A program made the translations under genes and the position numbers. Of a stretch of 64,000 nt of DNA, positions 11,007 to 19,123 are shown piece after piece. Positions within the stretch are counted from its first letter, which is position 1. Every line of letters starts with the position of its first letter. This DNA comes from Nocardioides rubriscoriae (GTDB lineage: Bacteria > Actinomycetota > Actinomycetes > Propionibacteriales > Nocardioidaceae), in NCBI RefSeq assembly GCF_008087085.1, contig NZ_VIYJ01000002.1:124001-188000 (forward strand), written 5' to 3'. Below the pieces are notes generated by a model, which had not been told where the DNA came from, searched no databases, and was given only the letters and a program-made list of their open reading frames with translations.

Positions 11007-11651
11007 GTGCCCGAGACCCGGCTCGCAGGCCGCACCCCCGCCGAGCAGGACGACGTCCGGCGTCACCTGCTCGCGGAGTCCGCGCTGCGCACGCTCGGCG
11101 AGGTCGGCTACGCCCGGACGAGCCTGGCGGCGGTCGCCGACGACGCGCGGCTCGATCGCGACACCGTCCGCCGGCTCTTCCCCGACGAGATCGCGCTGGT
11201 CGTCTACAGCGTCCGTCTCTACAAGGCCCGCTGCGTGACCCGCTACGACGTCGTGGTCGAGGAGTCGACCTCGCCCGACGAGCTGCTCGACGGCTTCGCC
11301 GCCACGCTCGTCGAGACCCTGTGCGACGAGGCGCCGATGCACCGCCTCTGGTACGACCTGCGGGCCCAGACCATGTTCGAGGAGCGGCTGCGAGAGCCTG
11401 CCACCCAGGTCGACGCCACCCTGCAGGACATGGTCTGGCGGGTCGTGGCCCGCTACGCCGAGCTGTCCGACCGCCCACCCGCCCTGTCGCCGCGGGCGGC
11501 GTACGCCGTGCTCGACGGCGTCTTCCAGCAGGCGCTGCTGGCCCACCAGGCCGGCGACGGCGCCGCGGCGCAGGAGGTGCTCGACGTGCTCGCCGTCCAG
11601 GTCCACGACCTGATGCCGATGATGCTGGCGCCTGCGCGCGACCCGGGGTGA
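11007..11651 (+). CDS. TetR-family transcriptional regulator
   Basis: 214 aa from the GTG at 11007, two bases after the hydrolase stop. The N-terminal ~55 residues form the TetR HTH (ALRTLGEVGYARTSLAAVAD, then a slightly divergent recognition helix ARLDRDTVRRLFPD, where tyrosine is usual in place of arginine before LF). The rest is an all-helical ligand/dimer domain. The effector is unknown. The likely target is its own operon with the hydrolase and perhaps the divergent SDR. Confidence 0.78.
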   Translation: MPETRLAGRTPAEQDDVRRHLLAESALRTLGEVGYARTSLAAVADDARLDRDTVRRLFPDEIALVVYSVRLYKARCVTRYDVVVEESTSPDELLDGFAATLVETLCDEAPMHRLWYDLRAQTMFEERLREPATQVDATLQDMVWRVVARYAELSDRPPALSPRAAYAVLDGVFQQALLAHQAGDGAAAQEVLDVLAVQVHDLMPMMLAPARDPG

Positions 11652-11659
11652 GCACGCGG

Positions 11660-11665
11660 TAGGAT
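11660..11665 (+). promoter_or_regulatory. -10 element TAGGAT of the leuS leader transcript
   Basis: TAGGAT is a good actinobacterial -10. It ends 6 nt before the ATG of the leader peptide, so transcription should begin at or next to that ATG. I see no convincing -35. Confidence 0.6.
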
Positions 11666-11671
11666 GGGTCC

Positions 11672-11710
11672 ATGAGCACCGACACCCTGCTTCTTGGACA
11701 GCCGCGCTGA
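11672..11710 (+). CDS. leuS leader peptide MSTDTLLLGQPR
   Basis: A 12-codon open frame, ATG to TGA, with three consecutive leucine codons (CTG CTT CTT, 11687-11695), which match the amino acid charged by the downstream synthetase. It starts 6 nt after a TAGGAT -10 and so is probably leaderless. The stop codon is followed by one hairpin (arms 11701-11707 and 11724-11730) and then a terminator. This is the layout of ribosome-mediated attenuation: slow decoding of Leu codons when Leu-tRNA is scarce would alter downstream folding. CTT is a rare codon in DNA this GC-rich, which fits a sensing role. Confidence 0.72.
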   Translation: MSTDTLLLGQPR

Positions 11711-11731
11711 TCGATCGTTGATCGCGCGGCC

Positions 11732-11755
11732 ACCCCTCCATGCGAGGGGTTTTTT
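11732..11755 (+). terminator. Attenuator terminator upstream of leuS
   Basis: A 7-bp stem ACCCCTC/GAGGGGT with a CATGC loop runs straight into six T residues (11750-11755). It is one of very few places in the window with a T-run, and lies between the Leu leader peptide and leuS. A clean antiterminator pairing is not obvious by eye; the 11701-11730 hairpin abuts rather than overlaps the terminator. Confidence 0.78.
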
Positions 11756-11803
11756 CATGTCCGGACCCGGCAGAGCAGCAGCAGACGAGCAGGAGCACAG
11801 ACG

Positions 11804-14302
11804 ATGAGCGAGCAGAGCACCCAGGGCGCGCCCGACGGCGCGGGCGACGCGGCGACCTTCGACGTGAAGGCGGTCGAGCACAAGTGGCTGCCCGTGTGGG
11901 AGCGGCTCGACCCCTTCCGGGCCGACGACGCCTCGCCCAAGGAGCGCAAGTACGCGCTGACGATGTTCCCCTACCCCAGCGGCGACCTGCACATGGGCCA
12001 CGCCGAGGTGCTCGCGCTGCACGACGTGATCGCGCGCTACTGGCGCTTCCGCGGCTTCGAGGTGCTCAACCCGATGGGCTGGGACTCCTTCGGCCTGCCG
12101 GCCGAGAACGCCGCCATCCGCAACGACGAGCACCCGTCGACCTACACCTACGCCAACATCGAGACGCAGGCCGCGTCGATGAGGAAGTACGGCCTGGCCT
12201 TCGACTGGTCGCGCCGGCTGCACACCTCCGACCCGGAGTACTACCGGTGGACCCAGTGGCTGTTCCTGAAGTTCCGCGAGCAGGGGCTGGCCTACCGCAA
12301 GAACAGCCCGGTCAACTGGTGCCCGCAGGACCAGACCGTGCTGGCCAACGAGCAGGTGCTGGCCGACGGCACCTGTGAGCGCTGCGGCGCCGAGGTCACC
12401 AAGCGCGAGCTGACCCAGTGGTACTTCCGCACCACCGCCTACGCCCAGGAGCTGTACGACTGCCTGGACGAGCTGCAGGACACCTGGATCGGCAAGGTCG
12501 TCAACGCCCAGCGCAACTGGATCGGTCGCTCCGAGGGCGCGCACGTGCGCTTCCGGGTCGCCGGGCGCGACGAGCCGGTCACCGTCTACACGACCCGTCC
12601 CGACACGCTGTACGGCGCCACCTTCATGGTCGTGGCCGCCGACGCGCCCCTGGCCGCCGAGATCGTCGCGCCCGAGCGGCGCGAGGCGCTGGCGGCGTAC
12701 GTCGAGGAGATCCGCAAGGCCTCCGACATCGACCGGCTGGCCACCGACCGCACCAAGACCGGCGTCGACCTGGGCGTCACCGCGACCAACCCGGTCACCG
12801 GTGAGCAGGTGCCGGTGTGGGCCTCCGACTACGTCCTGGCCGACTACGGCACCGGCGCGATCATGGCCGTGCCCGCCCACGACCAGCGCGACCTGGACTT
12901 CGCCCGGGTGTTCGGCCTGCCCGTGCGCCGCGTCGTCGACACCGGGGAGGCCAACCCCGAGGAGACCTACGAGGCGACCACCGGCAACGGCACCTACGTC
13001 AACAGCGGGCCGCTGGACGGCCTGACCGACAAGGCCCAGGGCATCTCGACGATCATCGCGCGTCTGGAGGCCGACGGCACCGGCGAGGGCACGGTCAACT
13101 TCCGGCTGCGCGACTGGCTGCTGAGCCGTCAGCGCTACTGGGGCGCGCCGATCCCGATCATCCACTGCCCCGTCGACGGCGAGGTGCCGGTCCCCGAGGA
13201 CCAGCTGCCGGTGGAGCTGCCCGCGCTGCGCGGCGCCGACCTGAAGCCCAAGGGCACCTCGCCCCTGGGCGCGGCCACCGACTGGGTCGAGGTGTCGTGC
13301 CCGACGTGCGGCGGACCGGCCCGGCGCGACAGCGACACGATGGACACCTTCGTCGACTCGTCGTGGTACTTCCTGCGCTTCCTGTCACCCCACGACGACA
13401 CCCAGGCGTTCAGCAGCGAGCTGGCCGAAGCCTGGGGCCCCATCGACCTGTACATCGGTGGTGACGAGCACGCGGTGCTGCACCTGCTGTACGCGCGCTT
13501 CTTCACCAAGGTGCTGCGCGACATGGGCCTGCTGACCTGGCAGGAGCCCTTCTCGGCCTACCTGTCGCAGGGCAAGGTCATCAACGCCGGGCGCAAGATG
13601 AGCAAGTCGCTGGGCAACGGCGTCGACCTGGGCAAGCAGCTGGACGAGTTCGGCGTCGACGCCGTGCGGCTGACCCTGGTGTTCGCCAGCCCGCCGGAGG
13701 ACAACATCGACTGGGCCGACATGAGCCCGGCCGGGTCGCTGAAGTTCCTGCAGCGGGCGTGGCGTCTGAGCGGCGACGTCACCTCGCCCGCCGGGGTCGA
13801 CGTGTCCGGCGGCGACCGGGTCCTGCGCTCGGTCACGCACCGCACCGTCCGCGACGCCGAGGAGCTGGTGGAGAGCCACCGGTTCAACGTGATGATCGCC
13901 CGCACCATGGAGCTGGTCAACGCGACCCGCAAGGCGATCGACTCGGGCTGCGGCCCGGCCGACCCCGCCGTCAGGGAGGCGGTCGAGGCCGTCGCGATCC
14001 TGCTGTCGATGGTGACGCCGTACGTCGCCGAGGAGATGTGGGAGCGGCTGGGCCACGCCCCGTCGGTCGCCCAGGCGACCTGGCCGGTCGTCGACGAGGC
14101 GCTGCTGGTGCAGGACTCGGTGGTGGCCGTCGTCCAGATCCAGGGCAAGGTCAGGGCGCGTCTCGACGTCTCGCCCGGCATCTCGGCCACCGACCTGGAG
14201 GCGCTGGCCCTGGCCGACGCCGCCGTGATCGCCGCCATCGACGGGCGCGAGGTGCGCAAGGTGGTCGTGCGCGAGCCCAAGCTGGTCAACGTCGTTGTCT
14301 GA
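11804..14302 (+). CDS. leuS: Leucine--tRNA ligase
   Basis: 832 aa, full length for a bacterial LeuRS. The HIGH-type motif is HMGH at residues 63-66 and KMSKS is at 598-602, with the editing (CP1) domain between. A Cys pair (CERC) fits the zinc-ribbon region. It charges tRNA-Leu in the cytoplasm. The ATG at 11804 has AGGAG at 11791-11795. Expression is probably tuned by the leader peptide and terminator in the 132 bp upstream. The next small gene overlaps its 3' end by 8 nt. Confidence 0.97.
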   Translation: MSEQSTQGAPDGAGDAATFDVKAVEHKWLPVWERLDPFRADDASPKERKYALTMFPYPSGDLHMGHAEVLALHDVIARYWRFRGFEVLNPMGWDSFGLPAENAAIRNDEHPSTYTYANIETQAASMRKYGLAFDWSRRLHTSDPEYYRWTQWLFLKFREQGLAYRKNSPVNWCPQDQTVLANEQVLADGTCERCGAEVTKRELTQWYFRTTAYAQELYDCLDELQDTWIGKVVNAQRNWIGRSEGAHVRFRVAGRDEPVTVYTTRPDTLYGATFMVVAADAPLAAEIVAPERREALAAYVEEIRKASDIDRLATDRTKTGVDLGVTATNPVTGEQVPVWASDYVLADYGTGAIMAVPAHDQRDLDFARVFGLPVRRVVDTGEANPEETYEATTGNGTYVNSGPLDGLTDKAQGISTIIARLEADGTGEGTVNFRLRDWLLSRQRYWGAPIPIIHCPVDGEVPVPEDQLPVELPALRGADLKPKGTSPLGAATDWVEVSCPTCGGPARRDSDTMDTFVDSSWYFLRFLSPHDDTQAFSSELAEAWGPIDLYIGGDEHAVLHLLYARFFTKVLRDMGLLTWQEPFSAYLSQGKVINAGRKMSKSLGNGVDLGKQLDEFGVDAVRLTLVFASPPEDNIDWADMSPAGSLKFLQRAWRLSGDVTSPAGVDVSGGDRVLRSVTHRTVRDAEELVESHRFNVMIARTMELVNATRKAIDSGCGPADPAVREAVEAVAILLSMVTPYVAEEMWERLGHAPSVAQATWPVVDEALLVQDSVVAVVQIQGKVRARLDVSPGISATDLEALALADAAVIAAIDGREVRKVVVREPKLVNVVV

Positions 14303-14624
14303 GGGCGCTGCCGGGAGCGCGCAGGGCGAGCAGGGCGCGCGGGTCCTCGTCGGGGTCCACTTCCGCCGACACCTCGGCGGGCCCGGGCACCTCACGGTGG
14401 CGCCGGGCGCGCTGGTCCTCACCGACCGGCGCGGCCGACGCTCCGTGCGCCACGCGGGCGACGTCGTACGGCTCGAGCGCAAGCGGTGGGAGCCCCCGGG
14501 CACCGACCGCTGGCTCGAGGTCAGCGACGGCACGACGACCGCCTGGGCGACCATGGGACGGCGCCGCGCCGCGCGGGTGACCACGCTCCTGGACGCCGCC
14601 GGCTTCACCGTCGAGCCCCGTTAG
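14295..14624 (+). CDS. Small conserved-type protein of unknown function
   Basis: 109 aa, TTG start overlapping the last 8 nt of leuS; a later start is possible. The sequence is Arg-rich and looks like a small beta-barrel or PH-like fold ([29 protein letters not shown], then WLEVSDG), but I cannot assign a family. The frame is open with coding-like GC3, sits exactly between leuS and degV, and its TAG stop overlaps the degV -10. It is probably co-transcribed with leuS. Confidence 0.55.
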   Translation: MSEGAAGSAQGEQGARVLVGVHFRRHLGGPGHLTVAPGALVLTDRRGRRSVRHAGDVVRLERKRWEPPGTDRWLEVSDGTTTAWATMGRRRAARVTTLLDAAGFTVEPR

Positions 14625-14634
14625 GCTCCGCCGC

Positions 14635-15525
14635 ATGTCAGCACCCCCGGCGGCGCCCCGCGTGGCGGTCGTCACCGACTCCACCGCCAGCCTCCCGGCC
14701 GACCTCGTCGCCGCGCACGACCTCACCGTCGTCCCGCTGCAGGTCGTCGTCGGGGCCGACGCCTACGACGAGGGCTCGCCCGAGGCGACGCCGGAGGCGA
14801 TCGCCGCCGCCCTGCGCGACTTCCGCCCGGTCAGCACGTCGAGGCCCGCGCCCGAGGTGCTGCGGGAGGTCTACCGGCGCCTCGCGGCCCAGGGGGCCGA
14901 CCAGATCGTCTCGGTGCACCTGTCGGGCGACATGAGCGGCACCTTCGAGTCCGCACAGGTCGCGGCGCGCGACGCCGCCGTGCCGGTCGTCTGCGTCGAC
15001 AGCCGTCAGGTCGGGGTCGCCACCGGTTACGCCGCCCTGGCCGCCGCCCGGGCCGTTGCCGCCGGCGCCACCGCCGAGGAGGCCGGGGCGGCCGCGCGGC
15101 ACCAGGCGGACGCCTGCGCGTCGTTCTTCTACGTCGACACGCTCGAGTACCTCCGCCGCGGCGGCCGCATCGGCGCAGCCGCCGCGCTGCTCGGCGGTGC
15201 GCTCGCGGTCAAGCCGCTGCTGACGATCGACGCCGGTGTCGTGTCGTCCCTGGAGCGCGTGCGGACCTCCGGCCGGGCCCTCGCCCGGCTCGCCGAGCTC
15301 GCGGTCGCCGCGGCGGGCGAGGCGAAGGTCGACGTGTGCGTCGCGCACCTGGCCAGCCCCGAGCGCGCCGCGACGCTGGCCGCGTCGCTCGCCGACCGGC
15401 TGGCCGAGCAGCTCGACGGCCGCGAGGTCTGGTGCGCCGAGGTGGGCGCGGTCCTGGGCGCCCACGTGGGTCCCGGCATGATCGCGGTCTGCGTCGCCTC
15501 GCGGCTGATGATCGACGTCGACTGA
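14635..15525 (+). CDS. DegV-family (fatty-acid-binding) protein
   Basis: 296 aa. Diagnostic DegV motifs: VVTDSTASLP at the N terminus, STSRPAP, LSGDMSGTFESA, and DTLEYLRRGGRIG. Family members bind a fatty acid between two domains; in Firmicutes the equivalents (FakB) present fatty acids to the kinase FakA, but no fakA-like gene is visible here. The TAGGCT -10 at 14622-14627 ends 7 nt before the ATG, pointing to a leaderless transcript. Confidence 0.9.
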   Translation: MSAPPAAPRVAVVTDSTASLPADLVAAHDLTVVPLQVVVGADAYDEGSPEATPEAIAAALRDFRPVSTSRPAPEVLREVYRRLAAQGADQIVSVHLSGDMSGTFESAQVAARDAAVPVVCVDSRQVGVATGYAALAAARAVAAGATAEEAGAAARHQADACASFFYVDTLEYLRRGGRIGAAAALLGGALAVKPLLTIDAGVVSSLERVRTSGRALARLAELAVAAAGEAKVDVCVAHLASPERAATLAASLADRLAEQLDGREVWCAEVGAVLGAHVGPGMIAVCVASRLMIDVD

Positions 15526-15540
15526 GGCGGCCGCCCTCCG

Positions 15541-15573
15541 CGCAAGGTTCGTGCAAGCGAGGGGGTCCAGCCT
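15541..15573 (+). promoter_or_regulatory. Probable SARP operator and promoter (site 1)
   Basis: Heptamers CGCAAGG (15541-15547) and TGCAAGC (15552-15558) are separated by 4 nt, giving the 11-bp periodicity typical of SARP operators, followed 9 nt later by CAGCCT (15568-15573), a possible -10. A matching pair lies at 19054-19087, so both promoters next to the SARP gene at 16001 share the motif. Confidence 0.5.
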
Positions 15574-15594
15574 GCCCCCACGGGCACCCCTCTC

Positions 15595-15966
15595 GTGGCT
15601 CAGATCGGCGGGGCCGGCGCCCTGGTCGTGCTGGTCGACCGGTGCGTGCGCAGGCTGGTCACCGATCCGCGGCTGGCCCCGGTCCTCCACGAGATCGACC
15701 TCGACACCGTGCACAGCTCCGCACGCGACCTCGTCGCGTCCGCGCTGGCCGACACCGAGTCCGCAGGACCGCAGTCACGCACCTGGGACAGCCTCCGCGC
15801 CCTGGCCCTCCCGCCCTCGGTGCTCGACGACCTGTTCGACCTCGCGGTCAGCCTCGCCGTCGATACTCTGTGGCTGCTGGAGGTGGACGCCGACGTGGTC
15901 GACGCCGTCGCCTGGCGCCTCGCCGGTCTGCGCGTCCGGCTCACGACGGCGTACCGGGACGGCTAG
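15595..15966 (+). CDS. Small helical protein, possibly a truncated-globin-like fold without haem ligand
   Basis: 123 aa, GTG start. The pattern IGGAGALVVLVDRCVRRLVTD-PRLAPVL and the last 50 residues follow the helix order of group 1 truncated haemoglobins (GG…V-D-F-Y…D-P-LAPFF…; …V…L…ALGV…V…V…PLR). However, the B9-B10 Phe-Tyr is replaced by Cys-Val, and no His stands where the proximal F8 ligand should be (…DSLRALALPPS…). If the fold is right, it should not bind haem in the usual way. Such haem-less globins can be sensors; this is inference. It precedes the SARP regulator by 34 nt and is likely in its operon. Confidence 0.5.
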   Translation: MAQIGGAGALVVLVDRCVRRLVTDPRLAPVLHEIDLDTVHSSARDLVASALADTESAGPQSRTWDSLRALALPPSVLDDLFDLAVSLAVDTLWLLEVDADVVDAVAWRLAGLRVRLTTAYRDG

Positions 15967-16000
15967 CCGCTCGGCTCGGGCGAGCGGGAGGGGGTACTGC

Positions 16001-19000
16001 GTGGCTGAGACGACCCCCGGCCTGCGGATCGGCGTCCTCGGCGCGGTCGAGGCCTCGCGCGGTGCGGCCACGTGCGACGTCGGGTCACCCAAGCAGCGTG
16101 CCGTGCTCGCCCTGCTCGCCCTGGAGCACCGGCGCGTCGTCTCCGCCGACCGCCTCGTGCAGGAGCTGTGGGGCGACCGGGCGAGCCCCACGGCCCTGTC
16201 GACGTTGCAGGTCTACGTGTCGCGCCTGCGGCGCGCCCTCGAGGTGCGTGCCGTCGACGGATCACGCGGCGAGCCCGTCGTGGTGCGCCGGGCACCGGGC
16301 TACCTGCTCGACGTCGCAGGCGACAGCGTCGACGCCGAGGTGTTCCGTCGCCTCTACGCCGCTGCCGTGGAGCGCGCCCGCCACGACCCGGCTGCGGCCG
16401 CGAGCCTCGTCGACGAGGCGCTCGGACTGGTCCGTGGCGAGACGATGGAGGACGTCGTCGACCGTCTCGACGCCGAGGGGCGCGCGGTCGCCGGGCAGCT
16501 CGACGAGCTCGTCCTGGGTGCTCGCGAGCTGCGCACGCACCTGCTGCTCCGCCGTGGCGACGCCGCGGCTGCGCTCGCGGAGTCGGCCGCGCTGGCGACT
16601 CGTCACCCGTTGCGCGAGAGCGCGCACGCCCTGGTCGTCCACTCGCTGTACGTCTCCGGTCGGGAGTCCGAGGCGCTCGCGGCCTACGAGCAGGTACGAC
16701 TGCGGCTCGCCGAGGAGCTGGGTGTCGACCCGGGACCCGCCCTGCGACGCCTGCACGGGCAGGTCCTGCGCCACGATCGCGCCCTGCTGCCCGACGCGAC
16801 GGGCACCCCACGTCCGGTGACGGCGCCCGGCCAGGCCATGGACACCTCCCCGGACCTGCCGATGGTGGGGCGCTCGGTCGAGCTCGACCAGCTGAACCAC
16901 GCGCTCGAGCAGGCGCGTGCCGGCCGCGGCAGCGTCGTCCTGGTCACCGGTGCGGCGGGCCTGGGCAAGACCCGCCTGGTGGCCGAGCTCGTCCGGGACG
17001 CGCGCGCGTCCGGCGCCCGGGTGGCGTGGGGGAGCGCACGCGAGGACCGCTGCGCGACCGTCATGAGCCCGTGGCTCGAGATCCTCACGGCGCTGCCCGA
17101 CTCGCCGGCACGACGCGCACTTCGGGAGCTGCAGACCGGATCGGCCTCCGACCTCGACGGCGGTGCTGCGGCGCGTCAGCGTCTCGTCGCCGCGTGGGCC
17201 CACGAGGTCACCGGCCTGACGGCCGAGGCCCCCCTGGTCCTGGTCCTCGACGACGTCCAGTGGGCCGACCCCGTCTCGGTCGCGGTGCTCACCGCGCTGG
17301 CGCGCCAGGCGGCGCGGTGGCCACTGCTCCTGGTCGTGACCACCCGCGGGCCCGTCGGGTCGGACCCCGGCGGGTCCGAGCGAGCCCGCCGGTGGCTGGC
17401 GGACGTCCCCGCGCTGGTCGACCTCGCGCTCACCCCACTCGACGAGACAGCGTCGACGACCCTGGTGGCGCACGGAACGCCGGCGCCGCTGACCACCGAG
17501 CAGGTCGCGTCGGTCCTCGCCCAGGCCGAGGGGCACCCGTACTTCCTCCTCGAGCTCGCCCGCTTCGTCGGCCGTGGCGACGACGCGGTGGGCGGGGTGC
17601 CGGCCACGGTGCGTGACCTCATCGCGACCCGCCTCGACCCGCTGGGCACCACGGCACGGCTCCTCGTCGAGCTCGCCGCGACCATCGGGCGCGAGGCCTC
17701 CCTGACCCTCGCGACGGGCGTGCTCGTCGACCAGGGGCACGACGTCGCCGCGGTGGACGCCGCGGTCGACGAGGTCGTCGCCGCCGGGCTGGTCGAGGTC
17801 GTCGAGAGCCTGTCGCTCGTGCGCTTCCCCCACGACCTGGTCCACGCAGCCGTGCTCGACCACACGCCGCGGGCCGTCCGCTCGCGCTGGCACGCCGACC
17901 TCGCTCGTCGCCTCACCGGTGCCGCCCGGGCGCAGGACGTCGCGCTCCACCTGGTGGCCGCCGGTGACGTCGTACCCCCCGAGGAGGCGCTGCCCGGACT
18001 CCTCCTCGGCATCGACAGCGTCGTGGCGCAGCCACGCTCACCCGTCGTCGAGGTGTGGCTGGCCAGGGCTCGTGAGCTGGCCGGGAGACTGCCGGCGGGG
18101 CCCGAGGCGGACCTTGCGCTGATGGGCGTCGTACGCCGGGAGGCGGCGCGGGCCGCGGTGGCGCACGGCTGGTTCTCCGCAGAGCTGGGCGACCGGGTCG
18201 CCGCCCTGGTGGCGCTGGCGCGACGCCAGCGGCTCGACCAGGAGGCCGTCGACCTGCTGTGCCGCAGGGTGGCGACCCTGCTCGCCCTGGCCGAGCTCGA
18301 CCAGATCGAGGCCGAGGCGACACCGCTGCTCCGTGGGCGCGCCGGCATCGGGCACGAGGCCGAGCTCGTCGGGCGGCTCGCGCTCGGGCTGGTCGCCTCG
18401 GCCGACGGACGGCCCGAGGAGACCTGTCGACACCTCGGCCGGGTGGTCGAGCTGCTCGACGGCGCGCTGGCCGACGGCCCGTCGTGGGCTGACCTGACGG
18501 TCGTCGCCGAGGGCGCCCTCGCTCACGCGTACCTGCAGCTGGGACAGGAGGACAGAGCCCTGCGGGTCGCCGACGACGCACTCAACCGCGCCGAGCGCGT
18601 CCCGGCCCCGGAGGCCCTCGTCGCCGTCCTCAACATCGCGCTCCTCCACGTCGCCCGCGGCGACCACCAGGTGGCCCACCCGCTCGCGGAGTCGTGTCGG
18701 GTGCGTGCCGCCGAACGCGGCCTCGTCGTCGCCGAGGAGATGGCCCGCCTGGTCGCCGCCTGGGCCGCGGTCCGCCGACCCGAGGGCCCCGGGCGCACCG
18801 GGGCCCGCGACCGGGCCCTGGCCGACCTGCGCGACGTCCTCGCACGCTGGCGCGGCCTCGGGGTGAAGGTGATGGACCCGGTCGTGACGCTCCTGGCCGC
18901 CGAGGCGGAGCTCGAGACCGGCTACCCCGTCCGCGCCCTGGGGCTGGTGGACGCCGTCGAGCCCGGGACTCCTGACTTCAGCTGGGGCGGGCGCCTGCGC

Positions 19001-19042
19001 GACGTACGACTGCGGGCCGCGCGTGCGGCCTCCGGGAGGTGA
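16001..19042 (+). CDS. Large SARP-type regulator with AAA ATPase (AfsR/BTAD class)
   Basis: 1013 aa from the GTG at 16001, which has a strong GGAGGGGG Shine-Dalgarno just upstream; the frame is open earlier but would run through the preceding gene. Domains in order: OmpR-like winged HTH (about 5-95), bacterial transcriptional activation domain (about 100-245), AAA/NB-ARC-like ATPase with Walker A GAAGLGKT at 317-324 and Walker B LVLVLDDVQWAD at about 412-423, then a long alpha-helical TPR-like region. Large SARPs activate transcription from 11-bp-spaced heptamer repeats, often for secondary metabolism, but no biosynthetic cluster is present. The likely visible targets are its own operon and the secreted propeller gene downstream. 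Confidence 0.87.
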   Translation: MAETTPGLRIGVLGAVEASRGAATCDVGSPKQRAVLALLALEHRRVVSADRLVQELWGDRASPTALSTLQVYVSRLRRALEVRAVDGSRGEPVVVRRAPGYLLDVAGDSVDAEVFRRLYAAAVERARHDPAAAASLVDEALGLVRGETMEDVVDRLDAEGRAVAGQLDELVLGARELRTHLLLRRGDAAAALAESAALATRHPLRESAHALVVHSLYVSGRESEALAAYEQVRLRLAEELGVDPGPALRRLHGQVLRHDRALLPDATGTPRPVTAPGQAMDTSPDLPMVGRSVELDQLNHALEQARAGRGSVVLVTGAAGLGKTRLVAELVRDARASGARVAWGSAREDRCATVMSPWLEILTALPDSPARRALRELQTGSASDLDGGAAARQRLVAAWAHEVTGLTAEAPLVLVLDDVQWADPVSVAVLTALARQAARWPLLLVVTTRGPVGSDPGGSERARRWLADVPALVDLALTPLDETASTTLVAHGTPAPLTTEQVASVLAQAEGHPYFLLELARFVGRGDDAVGGVPATVRDLIATRLDPLGTTARLLVELAATIGREASLTLATGVLVDQGHDVAAVDAAVDEVVAAGLVEVVESLSLVRFPHDLVHAAVLDHTPRAVRSRWHADLARRLTGAARAQDVALHLVAAGDVVPPEEALPGLLLGIDSVVAQPRSPVVEVWLARARELAGRLPAGPEADLALMGVVRREAARAAVAHGWFSAELGDRVAALVALARRQRLDQEAVDLLCRRVATLLALAELDQIEAEATPLLRGRAGIGHEAELVGRLALGLVASADGRPEETCRHLGRVVELLDGALADGPSWADLTVVAEGALAHAYLQLGQEDRALRVADDALNRAERVPAPEALVAVLNIALLHVARGDHQVAHPLAESCRVRAAERGLVVAEEMARLVAAWAAVRRPEGPGRTGARDRALADLRDVLARWRGLGVKVMDPVVTLLAAEAELETGYPVRALGLVDAVEPGTPDFSWGGRLRDVRLRAARAASGR

Positions 19043-19053
19043 GCCGCGTCCGG

Positions 19054-19087
19054 TTCAAGTGCCCTGCAAGGCCCCCGAGGGCAGGCT
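19054..19087 (+). promoter_or_regulatory. Probable SARP operator and promoter (site 2)
   Basis: Heptamers TTCAAGT (19054-19060) and TGCAAGG (19065-19071) are 4 nt apart (11-bp periodicity), and a CAGGCT -10-like hexamer is at 19082-19087. Sequence, spacing and -10 resemble the site at 15541-15573. It lies in the 81-bp gap between the SARP gene and the next gene. Confidence 0.5.
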
Positions 19088-19123
19088 CGGACACCGCAGC
19101 TCTGACCAAGGACGTGGAACCGC

